The position numbers and the translations under genes are program-made. A stretch of DNA of 64,000 nt from Varroa destructor. Lineage: Eukaryota > Arthropoda > Arachnida > Mesostigmata > Varroidae. The stretch is from the NCBI RefSeq assembly GCF_002443255.2, contig NW_019211457.1, positions 49,067,233 through 49,131,232 on the forward strand. Reading direction: 5' to 3'. Below the pieces are notes generated by a model. The model made no database searches. It was not told the DNA's origin and saw only the letters and a list, made by a program, of their open reading frames with translations. Position 1 is the stretch's first letter. Every line of letters starts with the position of its first letter. Positions 39,494 through 51,406 of this stretch are shown here, piece by piece.

Positions 39494-41664
39494 ACTATTA
39501 TGGTAGAATCGCTTCGATAGCTACGACGAAGTATGCCCGCTAAAGTAGGTGGGATGAGCAGAAACAAGTGGTAAAATATGATATAGTATTACGACTAAAA
39601 GGCAGCTGTTATAGACAAAGAGTTTCTTTTTTTACTAAAATTAATATTTTTAACAGTCGCATATCTCATAAATGCACTTGTTATGTCAAGATCTTAAATA
39701 TGCTATAACTTGACACATAAATTTGTGTTTAACTGCATTCCTATGTCATAACTCAAATGTATGCATGACATGAATCAGATAAATCATTTATACTTCTGGA
39801 ATTAGTAATATGAATCGGGCTTTGAAAGATAGGCCATCGGTTTTAGAAAAGCGCTTTTTAACGAGATTGTCGACGCCAAAAAAAATCATATTACAAGACG
39901 TAACAAGCAGGCCCAATGATGAAAATATCTTGATGAAAAATCTTTCTTCAACGATACAAATACGTCAGATATTGTAATTCAAAGTTAAAACTCTGGAAGA
40001 ATTTTAGCTTTGAATTGAAAGAGATCATATCTGAAGGGCTGTAGCGCCGATTCGGATAGCAGGTTAATTTTAAAAAAACGTAGTCGCAAACTTTCTGATA
40101 TAGAGCATTGTGGCGGCAATATGAATGGATATCACGCCTATCGAGGCTGTCCGATGAATCTAATAGAATAAAACTACCGTTCCTTAAGTTGCCCCAGACT
40201 GAACTGAAGCTGGTAACACTAGGAAAGTGAAATAAAAAGTATATGAGAAGTACTTTATATTATCATGTTATTACGATTATTTTTATTAATTACTAAGATG
40301 TGTTCCTTGTCAAAAAGATTTGGTTCAATATTATGTTATTAATATTGAAAGGATGCTGGGTTGAAGAAGATTTATTTAAGAAAGCTATATAGGGATACGT
40401 ATTGCGAAGATTATTTACATACCACATAAATATAGAGTGATACTTCCTGCTCTAAGAATTTAGCAAAGTTATGAGAGAAAATGACGAAGGAGTTAAGTTG
40501 TGTTTGGTTTTGATCGCATGCTGTCTCCATTTAGCTTAAAGCACGCTTTCGATCATATATCGCACCCTAAAGCTCGGTGGCTTGAGCGAAACAAAGAATT
40601 GATGTTTTATGACTGTCAGAACACTGGAAATTCCATGCTGCGCGGAAAGTAATTATTGAGTAAGTAACTATGAGTTGCATCTTGCACAAATGGAAATGAA
40701 AGTCTAACACAAGATATGTCAAAGGTCTTCTCCCAAAAAGGCATCAATTATTCTACACAACACCGAATTAATGCAGTTAGGCCTTGCCTCACATTTACTC
40801 GAATATCTCGTTTGATTTATTCTGTTAGCGTGACTTGAGGCTCTTCACAATGTAACCATTGGCTATGGCCTGAAACAAGGAAACAAACGACAAGCCCTTT
40901 TTACGACAGGCCTAAGTATTCCTGTTGGTATTGACTCAGGAACCTGCCAGGGCAGGAAACTCAATGCGAGCTGTCTGGAAGGACCAAGCAAATCAAAGGA
41001 TTACTACATTCATTGCTTTTGGTAAAATTGTCAAACTTTTTTTTTACCGCAGATTAGAGTGCGTTTATACGCAGATTTAAATTTAGAGTATTTCTGTGTC
41101 TTTCCAGTTAGTAAATGGAAGCAAGCAGCAATTCGTAACCTCGACTGTCGCCAAGATGGCTACTTTCGTAATTTTGGCACATCTGCATTAGGTATACCTA
41201 TATGTCAACATAATATTAATTCTTAAGTTAACTTACAAAGGAAGCTATGAGGTTTTAAGCATGTTTTAATTCGTCTGGGCAGGGCTGCGAAAAAGCACAC
41301 TAAGCCATGTTTTTTTTAACGAAAGCTACTGCGTACTGCCTCATGTGTCTGCCAACGAAATGTATTTATACGTACGTAAAGCTACTCTAACGTCGCGGGC
41401 TTCGTTAAATAGGCGTATTTTCTAAAATTTCTGATTTACGTATCTGCGGATACCATACCTGTGTATGTCCCTTGGCCCTCACAGAATCGTAATTATGTAT
41501 TCTTGGCATGTCGAAAAACATGTTACTGCATTCGAAGAAGATGGCCATTAAAAAGTTACTTAATTAATAGTTGTACTCAGTAAAATAAGCACAAGTGTGC
41601 AATCATAAGTAGACGAAGATCATCATACACATACTGCGATTCTTCTGCAGGTAATTCGCTTAGT
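39494..41664. other. Downstream flank of the chitinase gene
   Basis: AT-rich; no exon beyond the weak candidate at 41108-41191. Immediately after the proposed stop (39491) a second frame stays open to about 39543 (includes YDFQVGQTVNYYGR), so the last exon could be read differently if the phase were wrong. Confidence 0.4.
41108..41191 (+). other. Possible exon with chitin-binding-like NLDCRQDGYF
   Basis: This lies between acceptor TGTGTCTTTCCAG and donor TTAG|GTATAC. In phase 1, the phase left open by chitinase exon 7, it reads AAIRNLDCRQDGYFRNFG, faintly like the C-x-x-DGxF start of a CBM14 chitin-binding module. The rest of such a module (further cysteines at the right spacing) was not found downstream. 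It may be an alternative chitinase tail or chance. Confidence 0.2.
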
Positions 41665-41735
41665 ATGCATGTTAACCCTCGCACACTGAAATGCATCCTG
41701 ATCATAAAATTTTTTTCTCGTTATTTTGAACTACG

Positions 41736-42600
41736 ATGTACTCTAACACCATGGTGGTTTCTGAGGTGGCGTCTACTGTCGAGCTACGATCACATGTACA
41801 GAAAGAAGAGTTTATTTCAACATTTTCACAAGTGCCTCCTTGGGAACTTCGTATGTTCTTCAGCACGCTTTGCACGATTATTGAAAAGGACTGTCGCGAA
41901 ACAGAATCACTCTATATCTACGGTCGGCCGAAAAAGTTATTGTTTTATATCTCCGCCTTTTTTAGCCGCCTCATAGTAGAAATTTATCATTACCTCACGC
42001 TCTCATGGTTAGAATCGCTCAACCAGACGTAACTAAAAAGAGGCTGTAGGCTTTTGCCTTACGCATCCGTTCAGTGCTTCAAGATAGCTGGTAAAATGTT
42101 GACCTCTCAAGCATTTTCCGTTCTGGAGCGCGCCGTTTTTGGAAAAGATCATTTGGAGAGTTGAAACCACATTCAAATTAGATGGTACAATTAAGCTGCA
42201 TATTGCCGATTAATGGCAGTAGGTGGACTGGCCAAATACAAACTCATATCTTACGCAGGAATGCAATGTAAATTCACCAGGACCCAATGCATGTGGCAAT
42301 TTCAAGCAACGGATTAACTGGATAATTAGTTTTTGACAGTGCAGAGATTAGTGCCGATTCTCTGAACGTGTCGCAAGAATCGCGCATTTGGGAGGACTCC
42401 GGGGAAAAGGGAACCTATAACTTCCAATTGGGTAAAGTACCTGCACAGTATCATAGCGATGTAAGGGCATCTTTTGACGAGGATTCTCTAAACGAATGGG
42501 TTGGTCAAATAAGTCTGACATAATATCCTGCTCGTTACGCTATGGATCCTTTCTTATTGGGATACTTTAAGCTAAAGTTTACGCCAGAGAACTGATTACA
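41736..42600 (+). pseudogene. Decayed coding sequence of unknown origin
   Basis: Successive protein-like blocks occur in different frames. First is an ATG ORF 41736-42032 (includes STLCTIIEKDCRETESLYIY). Then comes WRVETTFKLDGTIKLHIAD (about 42148-42207), then NSYLTQECNVNSPGPNACG (about 42240-42300). A 65-codon stretch at 42325-42522 includes SRIWEDSGEKGTYNFQLG, and after a frame change there is YAMDPFLLGYFKLKFTPEN (to about 42597). Order and strand are constant, as in a processed or inserted gene broken by indels and stops. I do not recognise the family. Confidence 0.45.
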
Positions 42601-43499
42601 CTGGAAGAATTAAATCACTATTAAACGAGAATGTGCCGCAACATCAAACTAAATCATTATTTGAATCAATAGCCCACTACTATCAACAGTGTATTGACCA
42701 AAACGATAAGAATTTCCAACACTTGCAGTAAAAGCAAAAGAGATACATCTTATGTACATTCTTTTGCAATTTGAGTATTAATTACGTCCAAATAAAAACA
42801 AGGTTATAATGGTTCGAACCGTTTTCTGAACCTAGTTTTCGGTTAACTGTTAAATCAACATAGTTTGTTCGCTATAATTCTTTGTACAGAATCTGAAGAA
42901 TCCTTGTTTTTAGTTGCTAGATCTAGCGAGCGTAACGCAGTAAACCTCCAGTGCCACGTAGTTCCGTTAGCCATAAAAATGCTGGAAAAACATATTTAAC
43001 TGAAAAAAAAAGAGGATTATTTTAGACATTTGTTTTTAAATTCTCACTGTTTATGGGTTTTCCCAAAAACAAGTGGGTACAGTTCTTACACCGTAACATC
43101 GGAGGATCCGAAATCGAATCATCTTGCCGAAGCTGAGTGCAAGATGTAATGGAACAATTTGTCAGTTAATTTGGCTAAGTGGTATTTCCTATAACAACAT
43201 GTGCAGTGCCTATCTGCATATCAAAACGCCTGAAAGCACATGATATAATCAAGTTACCAACATATCATTTTCGTGACATTCTTTATCTACACAATCTTTT
43301 TATAGGAAGCTTTATGTCCGCAGAATTATTTCCTATTGAGAGGTTTCAGGGTACTAAGATATTGGTTTACGTCCTGCAGAAATGACACTTCGTTACTCAA
43401 CTATAGAAGTTGGTTACAGCAAATGACACAAAAAAGCGAAACCGTTAAAGCAATTCGAACGAATAATTTTTTGGGAAGTCAGCGACATTTAAAGCATTT

Positions 43500-43900
43500 C
43501 AGATCAAGGCTCAACAATTTTCTGGCCCAGAAGATACAAGGAAGTTAAACTGTAATGGCGCTCGCAAGTGGACAAGCGATACGAAAAAATGCGATAACGT
43601 GTTGTTCACTGATGGAAAAAAGTTCAATCTATACGGTATTAATAGTTCTCAATGCTACTACCGTGATCCGAGAAAATAACCACGGTATTATTTTAAAAGG
43701 CAAAACAAAATAGTAGCGAAACAATAATACTGTGGGGTACATTGAAATTGGCAACGATGGTGGGCATCGCGAAGGTTGTAGATTAGGTCATGCTAATTGC
43801 CCAAGGCCTACGAGACCAATCTGTCAACAAAGCGGAATACAAATATCTCTTTTACGAAGAGAGTTCTATTACTCCACAGTGCTGGCGGTGTAAAAAGGTA
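43500..43900 (+). pseudogene. Tc1-like transposase relic
   Basis: One frame gives ARKWTSDTKKCDNVLFTDGKKFNLYG, here cited only by parts: LFTDGKKFNLYG (about 43602-43637) corresponds to the first catalytic Asp block (FSDE-KF) of Tc1-family DDE transposases. It is followed by YYRDPRK and a stop-interrupted continuation YYFKRQNKIVAKQ. Multiple stops follow, so it is inactive. The N-terminal DNA-binding part may extend upstream to about 43380. Confidence 0.6.
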
Positions 43901-44378
43901 GTCCCGTAAAGCTAATATTTTTCTAATTGGAAAAAACCCGATGTGAATTTCATCGGAAACCTGCAAAGACTACAAATGAGGAGCGTTAATTAGCCGCACT
44001 GTTAAGTTTAACAGACTTTGTTTTCGATATACATGGTATATACGGTTTTGTTGTATATACCTGAATTGGACAATTCTATAGATTGAAAACAAGCGGTTCT
44101 GCTTTTGGCAGAGCTCATCTTTCAATGATTGTTGGGTGTTGAAGCGATTGGAGTGTTGAAGGCTTTCGTACATTATAAAGCGATAACATATAGACAATAC
44201 CATAAATTATTTTCGGGTACATGTAGGTAACGGCTCCAAATCGTCCTTCTTACTAGCTAACAATGATTCTTTATAATACATAAGTGTACAAGTACTACAT
44301 ACTTTCTCAAGAAATGAATTGTACAACTTGTTATGGGAAACGATTATATTAATAACTCTTCTCGGATGACACTTAAAG

Positions 44379-44548
44379 CTCTGCGAATTCGAGTTTTACA
44401 TCCGGTAGCGTCGTTAGGCATTCCATCGCACAGACAGCTGGTTCCCAGCACAAAACGAAGTCTGTCTACGCTCAGGTTTAAACCTTGACCGCAACGCGTC
44501 TTTAAGATTAACAGGCAAATACTTTACCCACTAAGCTACGAAGGGGAA
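44379..44548 (-). mobile_element. tRNA-derived SINE, copy 2
   Basis: On the minus strand it begins with a tRNA-like head: A box TAGCTTAGTGGGTAAAG (near 44538-44522), an anticodon-like CCTGTTAATC, and a B box decayed to GGTTTAAACC (44475-44484). It continues into the same non-tRNA body as copy 1 (AGACTTCG, GGGAACCAGCT). The head resembles tRNA-Asn(GTT), but stems do not pair well, so it is not a functional tRNA. Confidence 0.7.
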
Positions 44549-45213
44549 GGGACTCATCTCTGTGAACCCAACATAACCGTTTCGTTCTATGTGGTAGATG
44601 TTGAAAAACATCCTAAGCAAAATTTATTCACTTGAAGGGAGAACATAAGAAAGCGTGCATTCTATACTCCTACTATTTCAGGTTTAGCTTTCTAGTATGA
44701 TACTATCTTAGAAAGTTATTGTAATTGTGTTTTTATTGAAAGACATATTCTATAGGAATATAGCTTTTTTGTTCGCTAGTAACCCGCTACCATAATGTAT
44801 CACGGTAGAAGAAAAAAATGTTTCCAAAGTTAGGTTGTGAAAATTTGTTGGGGTATTGTATTAATTAAGGGCTAGATCATTAGACAGCCACAACGTTATA
44901 ATCGATTGTGCTCGGTCCGGAAATAACGGTTGCTGACCGCGTTATTTGTCAATTGGTTGAAGAAATATGCGTCATTGTCAATGTTTTATTTTTATTAGTG
45001 AATCTAGCGGACTTGAATAATTTTTTAACTTCGCTCCGCTAGCCTTCTAAATCTGGCTGGTAAATATTTCAGTCCTTTGGAAACATGTGAGTAAGGATCA
45101 GTTGTATAAATATGTTTTATTCTCGGAAATCGACCCCCAGTAGTCACCTTTTTGGTACTCGAAGGTTCTGTTCAATTCACTGAAAGATTGTGTAAGTATT
45201 AGGCAAAGAGACT

Positions 45214-45890
45214 TTGAATGAAAGCACAGAACGTGAATCGTGCGAACGGTTCAAGAACGGAGATCAGAGCATTGAGGGTTATCGAAAAGGTGATGAGAGA
45301 TCGGGATTCAAAGGAATTGACTTCAGGTTAGTTAGAAATGCGTATGGTGTCTTACACGCGCAATTTGCAAAACGGAGACCCTGTTTGGAGAATACGATTG
45401 CAATAGACGCGACAAGGTTCACCCTCTACCGCCAGCGGGATGGGGACAAGAAAAAAGAATGGCATCGTTCTCGGAAGAAATCGAGTTTGGTGGCAGTACA
45501 TAGTAGCTTTGGAAATTATTGCTTGCAATGAACCTATAAGACATTCGCCGAAAATGCAACAACGAATACAGTTTTCTATCTCAAGCTGGATTGCTGGCAC
45601 TGCAACCGAAAGCACGCAGTTTAAATACTTGATGACAACGCCAGACCTAATAGCCATGCCTCGGTTACTTTCTGAATTCGGCCAAAAATATCCAACGTTG
45701 GCTTGACCTCCTTATTCCCCCAATCTAAATTCATATGATTACGTGGCTTCTTGTGCCCTAAAAAAGGGCAACCGGTGCACAAGCGTATTTGACTATGAAT
45801 TTCCCGCGATAGAGAAATTAAACACAAGAATTCTAATAGTAGTTACGTGCTGTCCAGAGCGTTGGGAAAGGTATGAAAAAAATAAGAGAG
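45214..45890 (+). pseudogene. Degenerate mariner-family transposase, second relic
   Basis: Blocks in order but in shifting frames: RFKNGDQSIEGYRKGDERSG (about 45250-45310), the N-terminal segment before the linker; LDDNARPNSHASVTF (about 45628-45672), the second catalytic-Asp block with the family DNARP motif; PPYSPNLNSYDY (about 45706-45741), the conserved PPYSPDL segment; and PERW near the C-terminus (about 45855). Frameshifts and stops show it is dead. It differs from the 14 kb relic in orientation and state of decay. Confidence 0.8.
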
Positions 45891-46707
45891 TAACCTATAA
45901 CAATCTGATATCTTGAAGCTAACATCGTTAGCTATACAGTTCATCAGCAAATATGAACGTGTTGCAATACAGTAGTGGTCCAAGCAATGTTTTTATCACA
46001 GCAAGCTGAAAGGCCAGTTTGTTTAATTTAGATTGTTTAGTTCAAAGTCCTTTGTAATTGCTTGGCTTCTATTTCGTAATATACGCACATTTTTGTAGTA
46101 TCGATCTCGACTACATCTGTTTATTATATAGCGTGATAGAATGGTCACTCGTAAACTCTTCGGTGTTGAAAAGGCTATCTGTTCATTTAGTCATAGGCAG
46201 CGCCAGTTTCGTCAGTTAGAATGGCAACTTTTCTCTCTTTTGACTACCGTAGCTTTCTCATGTTATATATGTGTTATTCTCTTTACTGCAATTTTGCTCT
46301 CCTTGGTAACAGGATTTTTATGGCACAGAACCTAACGAATCAAAATTAATAAGCGATTTTTTCGTTTTTTCATTTTTGAATGAACATCTAAATTAAGAAA
46401 GCGCACTTTACATGTCGTTACTAAAGTTCGTGCGTTTCCCTAACGACCTTATATCTAAGAGGAATGTTTGCTGAATTACGGTCTTGACATAGTAAAATAT
46501 TCATTGCTAGTGCTAGATAGGGACCAAACTAATTATGCTGATTAATACATGAAACAAATTATTTTTTGTGACAAGATACTACCCAAGGATATGACTATCA
46601 TCCTCCTTATCTCAGTTTTAACCGACAATTACTTGCCCTCAATAAGAGGTTACTTAATCACACCTCGGTGGCCTTATAAAAAAATTCTTGCTTTGTCACG
46701 TCAATAG

Positions 46708-46845
46708 TATTATGAAGAGCCATCGTGTCGTACTTCCGGCACAGCGCAAGTTAAGTGGATAGCTGAGCACACGGACTGCAAAAAGGCACGAAGATTCACC
46801 GATTGCGTTTCACAGGAAACCTCTCTAGATACACTGAGAAGATGA
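46708..46845 (+). other. Short Cys-containing open exon
   Basis: 45 codons to TGA after ACGTCAATAG. The frame starts YYEEPSCRTSGTAQVKW and has four cysteines (spacing about 21, 9 residues for the last three), suggesting a small disulphide-bonded secreted peptide, but no signal exon was found. GC content is above the local average. Confidence 0.25.
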
Positions 46846-47359
46846 GTGGACGTAATCGTGAGGGAAAAGGTTTTGTGTAGAAGTTAAGGTTACGGTCGTA
46901 ATCTTACTAATATTGTAATAAGTTAATACAATAATTATTAATAGTTAAATCTATTTTTTGGTAAATATATTTCGTACTATGCGTCCATAAAGGAAGACCG
47001 TGTTACTCGTCGCAATTTATTTAGATTTGCAATTTATTGCGATTACTTCTTGAGATTATTTACGGTGCTTCTGTCTCTACGTTTCGTATGCACCGTTTCA
47101 AATAGAAATCATGGTAAACATAAAACTTACTCTTAAAGGCTCTATAATAGACTATCATCCTTTTGAGTCTGATTCGGAGATCGGAGTTAAGGGGGCAAGA
47201 GGACTGATCAGTCAGGCACGTCAGCTTATGATAGCATTATTTATGCATTTTTCTTGGGGGAATCGACGAATGTCTCGAAGAACAGGTGATCGAGCTGACG
47301 ATTAAAATCACTAAACATTAAAATAGGCATGATATGGGGGCCGATATCTCGATCGCGCT

Positions 47360-47495
47360 AATGTATCTGCAAGCCGTAGCATGTCCACTAGCGGTTCTCG
47401 CTCTACTCGTGCTTAGTATCGATTATGGGCCAACGGATCAGTTGCGCGACTTTTCCGTGTATTCGACTCTAGGTTAGCCAGCTAAGCCATCTGCA
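47360..47495 (-). mobile_element. Possible third tRNA-derived SINE copy
   Basis: On the minus strand there is an A-box-like TGGCTTAGCTGGCTAA near 47493-47478, followed at tRNA spacing by ATAATCGATACT, which could be a decayed B box, and then GAACCGCTAG, a weak match to the body of the other two copies. Similarity is low. Confidence 0.25.
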
Positions 47496-48144
47496 TGAAG
47501 TGACAATCGTTACACTCTATATCTTCAGAACGATTGGATACGTTCACTTAACACTACCAATATGGGCAAAGAATCCATACAAAGCACTCTCCCCGTTGCA
47601 CGTTTTTAACTAGGTCAAAGAAAATTATCTCCTAAATTGGTAAACCTATATGCACTCATTAATATGCGCATAATATGGCCACGTTATGCAACGAACTAAT
47701 CTTCAACCGCATATGACTCGAGAATCGATTAATGAGGCTGTTTGGGCAAATGAAAGGCTTTTCTTGGATTTTAAAAACATTATATGTAAAATAGCGTTCG
47801 AAACATTTCTAGAAATCTGAATTTTCTAACCTAACGCCATTAAAATCATGCGTAATAACTTCAATATACATAATTAAAAAATATGTGCGTTAATGGACCA
47901 CAAAATGAATCGCTGAAATATAAACGCGCGTCTATTAAAAGACACTACTGTCTCTGATGTAGTTCATTCTATTTACGTCCGTATTATGGGAATCAAATTG
48001 TTCATATAATTCTTATAGTTCTTACGCGAGAAACTTGAGCGAACTTTATTGTTCTCCAAACTCTCGTTCAAGTAGCATCTAATGTGTCTTGAGGACATAG
48101 GAAAAAGGTGACAGATCTAACTAAAACTCGAAGTGGCAACGTGA

Positions 48145-48448
48145 TTACTGACAAGTGATGATACGTTCATCGCTACAACTCTTCAGAGCACTTGAGCCGG
48201 ATAGAACAACTACGCAGGTTTCAGAGAATATCTTCACGAGCTTCTTAAATGACAGATACTGGAGGTAAAAGTAATTCAAGCCTTCTTCTTACAAATTGTG
48301 TTTAATTTTGATCACACCACTCACCAAATTTAACAATGATTTCTAGGTGTCGGAGTCACACTAAGTGGTACTAGCTGGTACAGTAAAAGTGCATCAGTTT
48401 CCGATTTTTACACGCATGCATGCTCCTCACGTATGTCATAGTTAACCG

Positions 48449-48483
<35 letters not shown>

Positions 48484-49014
48484 GAATATCTCTTCCACTT
48501 CAACTGCTGTGTACTCCAGATACTTACTCCAAGTTCGTTCTCGACTTCATATGAAATGGATATCAAACGCCTAAAGAGCTCTTTATGCTTCGTGGTAGCC
48601 GACTGAATCTGAGTGGTGATGGCACTGCTTTTCTTCATACCGGTGATTCTCTGGTAGCTGATAATACTAGAACCTTAATTCTTAATCATTTATCTTAAAT
48701 CTCAACATGCCGCGCCTTACGGGCCGATGCCCAACATTCGCGTTCACAACTGCACAGGTTTTAATGGTACTATTAAGTGCTCAAAAGCACGCCTCGACTG
48801 GAAGTGAAGCCTAAGGCCTAACTCTTATTTTTGCCACGATTTTTCAAGATGGTGAAACTTTACCTGGATATCTTGAGTAAAAGTGTCAATAGCTCCACAC
48901 AAGTAGAAATTGCGCAGAGCACCCGAGAGCTATCGCCTAAAAGTCCATAGCTTTTATCACTATTGAAAACATCTTGATGGGTACCATACTCCACTGCTTG
49001 TGTCATTGGATCAT
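48145..49014 (-). CDS. 3' end of an unrecognised minus-strand gene, three exons
   Basis: Exons 49014-48864 (49 codons, includes VEYGTHQDVFNSDKSYG), 48657-48528 (43 codons, includes TTKHKELFRRLISIS) and 48258-48145 (37 codons to TAA). Donors GTAAAG and GTAAGT; acceptors GGATCTAG (preceded by a CTAAC branch-like site), GTATTATCAG and TTTTACCTCCAG. Phases 1-2, 2-0, 0-stop all match. The product is helix-rich and mixed polar, with hydrophobic stretches (CVELLTLLLKIS) that look like buried helices, not membrane spans. No known domain is visible. The next exon upstream must leave phase 1; the exon at 49237-49386 leaves phase 0, so at least one junction is unresolved. Confidence 0.55.
48450..48482. 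repeat. (TA)n microsatellite
   Basis: About 16 TA units in the intron between minus-strand exons 48528-48657 and 48145-48258. Confidence 0.96.
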
Positions 49015-49236
49015 CTAGATCCAAGTTAGCATGGTTTCACCAAAAGGAGGCCAACATGCGCCCAACCACTGGGTATTGTATTCGACTGGACATTTAACAC
49101 AAACTGTCATCATGCTCTCTAAAGCATCTTCACAATTTTTCCTATATTTTCGACCGAGAAGATTTAGATTCAGTCATCTATAGGACGTCCTCCCTATGCA
49201 TCAGTTCCAGGGTTATTGATTAATATAAGGCATCAC

Positions 49237-49386
49237 TTGTTGAAGGTAAGAGGATATCCAGTGAAGTTCATTCAGCAAGACTAGGTCCTCATTGCCGGGC
49301 CAGCTCTTGATTTTCGCCAGCTTTTTGCCTAAACTTATTACTTCGCGTAATATTTGCCAAGGTTCGAAACGTGATTTGATAGCATC
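49237..49386 (-). CDS. Upstream exon of the same or an adjacent minus-strand gene
   Basis: 50 codons, phase 0 to 0, from acceptor CATTTAACAG to donor CAA|GTGATG. The sequence (includes LGKKLAKIKSWPGNEDLVLL) is clearly protein-like and helical. Between it and the 49014 exon another frame (about 49180-49020, includes KYRKNCEDALESMM and QWLGACWPPFGE) is also protein-like. The locus may therefore have a further exon there, or this part may be frameshifted. Confidence 0.45.
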
Positions 49387-49961
49387 CTGTTAAATGTGAA
49401 ATGTCTACACCCACGAAATTATTTTGAGATTAGCAGAACAAAAACTGATTGATTTTGCTGCTTACTGACCATAGCAAGACAGAATGGTACCATCAACGCC
49501 GAAATGCCACTCTCCCATTTAAACCATACTCACAGGCAGTGTTTCTCCTGTAAGGGGGGATAGAATTTGTTTTTATTAGCATCAAAATCGGTTTACAACG
49601 ATACACCGATCTGACGAAAATTGCTGCATAGAACTTACGTTATGTTCAACTGTGCGGGCTCGCTTTCTAAATCGTATAGCATAGAATATATGTAGTGCGC
49701 GCCGCGAAAGCTATTGCGTTGTGTAGCGCTATATTTTGTAGCAAGAAAACGACCCACGAATTTGCTTACATTGCCTCGAGAACTAATTTTTTAATAGCTA
49801 CTTTTTTCAACAATCAACCAAAACACTAGCTAAACGGAGTGACTAGTACAAATAGTCTCCGGTGCATTCTTCGTGTCCCAGAAATCGTCATACTCGACCT
49901 TGTTAATAGTTTTTTTGCACAGCAGACGGATGGCATAATTAGTTCAAAAGAAATCTAGATT

Positions 49962-50270
49962 GTGCCACACTTCGATATGATCAAGAAGAAAAATACACTG
50001 TGTTCAACGTCCTCTGTTAAAGCAATCAACAGCATCTTATGTGATGACCTAATTCCATTATGCGAAATCTTGTCGAAATCCTGCAATTACGGCCCTGACT
50101 CGGACCACCAGGATATCGTACTCTTCGCACTACGTCATGTATCTACGATTGCTTCTGTGCCATGTATTATATGTATCTGTTATCTAAGATGTGCTAAGTG
50201 GCAATTTACATCAGAAAGAAGCACAGCTAAATTCAGTATGTTAACACTAAATATTAAACAGAGCCACTGA
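49962..50270 (+). other. Unassigned 102-codon ORF
   Basis: Open frame with a moderately protein-like middle (SILCDDLIPLCEILSKSC) but no splice sites, motif or recognisable relatives. It lies antisense to the minus-strand gene region. Probably chance or a decayed insertion. Confidence 0.15.
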
Positions 50271-51345
50271 GAAGCTTGGAAGAAGCGTATGGTTATTTAG
50301 TGCCACAGATCGTTAAGTTATACCAAAAAACCCTTCCACTTCGCTCATTTCTTAAAGATAATGGCAATGTGTTGTTCAGATTTGTGTAAAACGTTATGCC
50401 TTAGAAGACAATTTGAGCCCCCTAGTTTTCTCTTCCCGAAAATACCTTATACGCAGTACGAGGTTTGTTTCAATACGTGATCTATTTTCGTTCAGGCGTA
50501 ACTGTCAGTATAACATCATATTGCAATGGCACATACTATAACAAAACAATTTTTATTAGGACAGTATTATCTGATGAAACCTTCTCTCATCAGAGAATCA
50601 TCATTTCTGATGAGACAAGTAAGATATCTCTATATTTAAATATTTTACAGGCGTCATGACATTCGACCTAGGCAGTGACGATCATGCTAAGCAATGCAGT
50701 ACATCGGGCAGCGCTTTCCCTTTGCAGAAAGCGGTAGACCGCCGTATTAAAAACCGGATGACACTATAGGGAATCTGCTAGCGTCTGTATGCTTTATAAC
50801 AAAGCTTTAAAACTAACAAAATATCTAATTACATAGTATATATTTATTTATTCATTTATTTATTTAAAATAAGTTAAAATAATTAAATTAAATTTAAAAA
50901 AAAAACAAGAAAACTGACTAAATATGTTTATCACTTTTAAACTGTATCGATTGTTGTCTTTAGGCCGGATTCATATTTAGTTTGAGTTATAGATGAGCAT
51001 CGTTAAAAACCCAGCCCGGGCTAATCAAGCTACCGTCGGTTCATCGTCGAGTGCATCTTCCTTTGCTCCTAATTTTGTGCATCTCATGTGTCCATACGCA
51101 ACGTTAAATTCGTGAGGATGGCAGCCGTGGCTACGTGCACAGAATAATGCCGCCATTATATTAATCGCTTTCACCTAACTTAACCATTAGCTTACCGCAT
51201 AGTATACAGTTGCTTTTTTAAGTTGCCTATTTGTCTAAGGAACAAGACCCTACGCAGTAAAAAAAAAAAGTTATTTTTCTGTTTTATTTGGTTTATTGGT
51301 AAACGATATGTTAGAAACGCTGTTTTTTTTTCATTTATTCGAATA

Positions 51346-51406
51346 AACAATGATGTGAAATTTAATAATTTCACATCATTGTTGATAAAAACAATGATGT
51401 GAAATT
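51346..51406. repeat. Palindrome plus third direct copy
   Basis: AACAATGATGTGAAAT (51346-51361) is followed by its inverse ATTTCACATCATTGTT (51368-51383), forming a near-perfect hairpin, and then by a third copy in the original orientation at 51390-51405, all within AT-rich DNA. Confidence 0.85.

Noticed and set aside
41665..41976. 103-codon plus ORF starting MHVNPRTLKC
   Set aside because: Basic and aromatic-rich composition typical of a shadow frame; the overlapping frame at 41736 is more protein-like.
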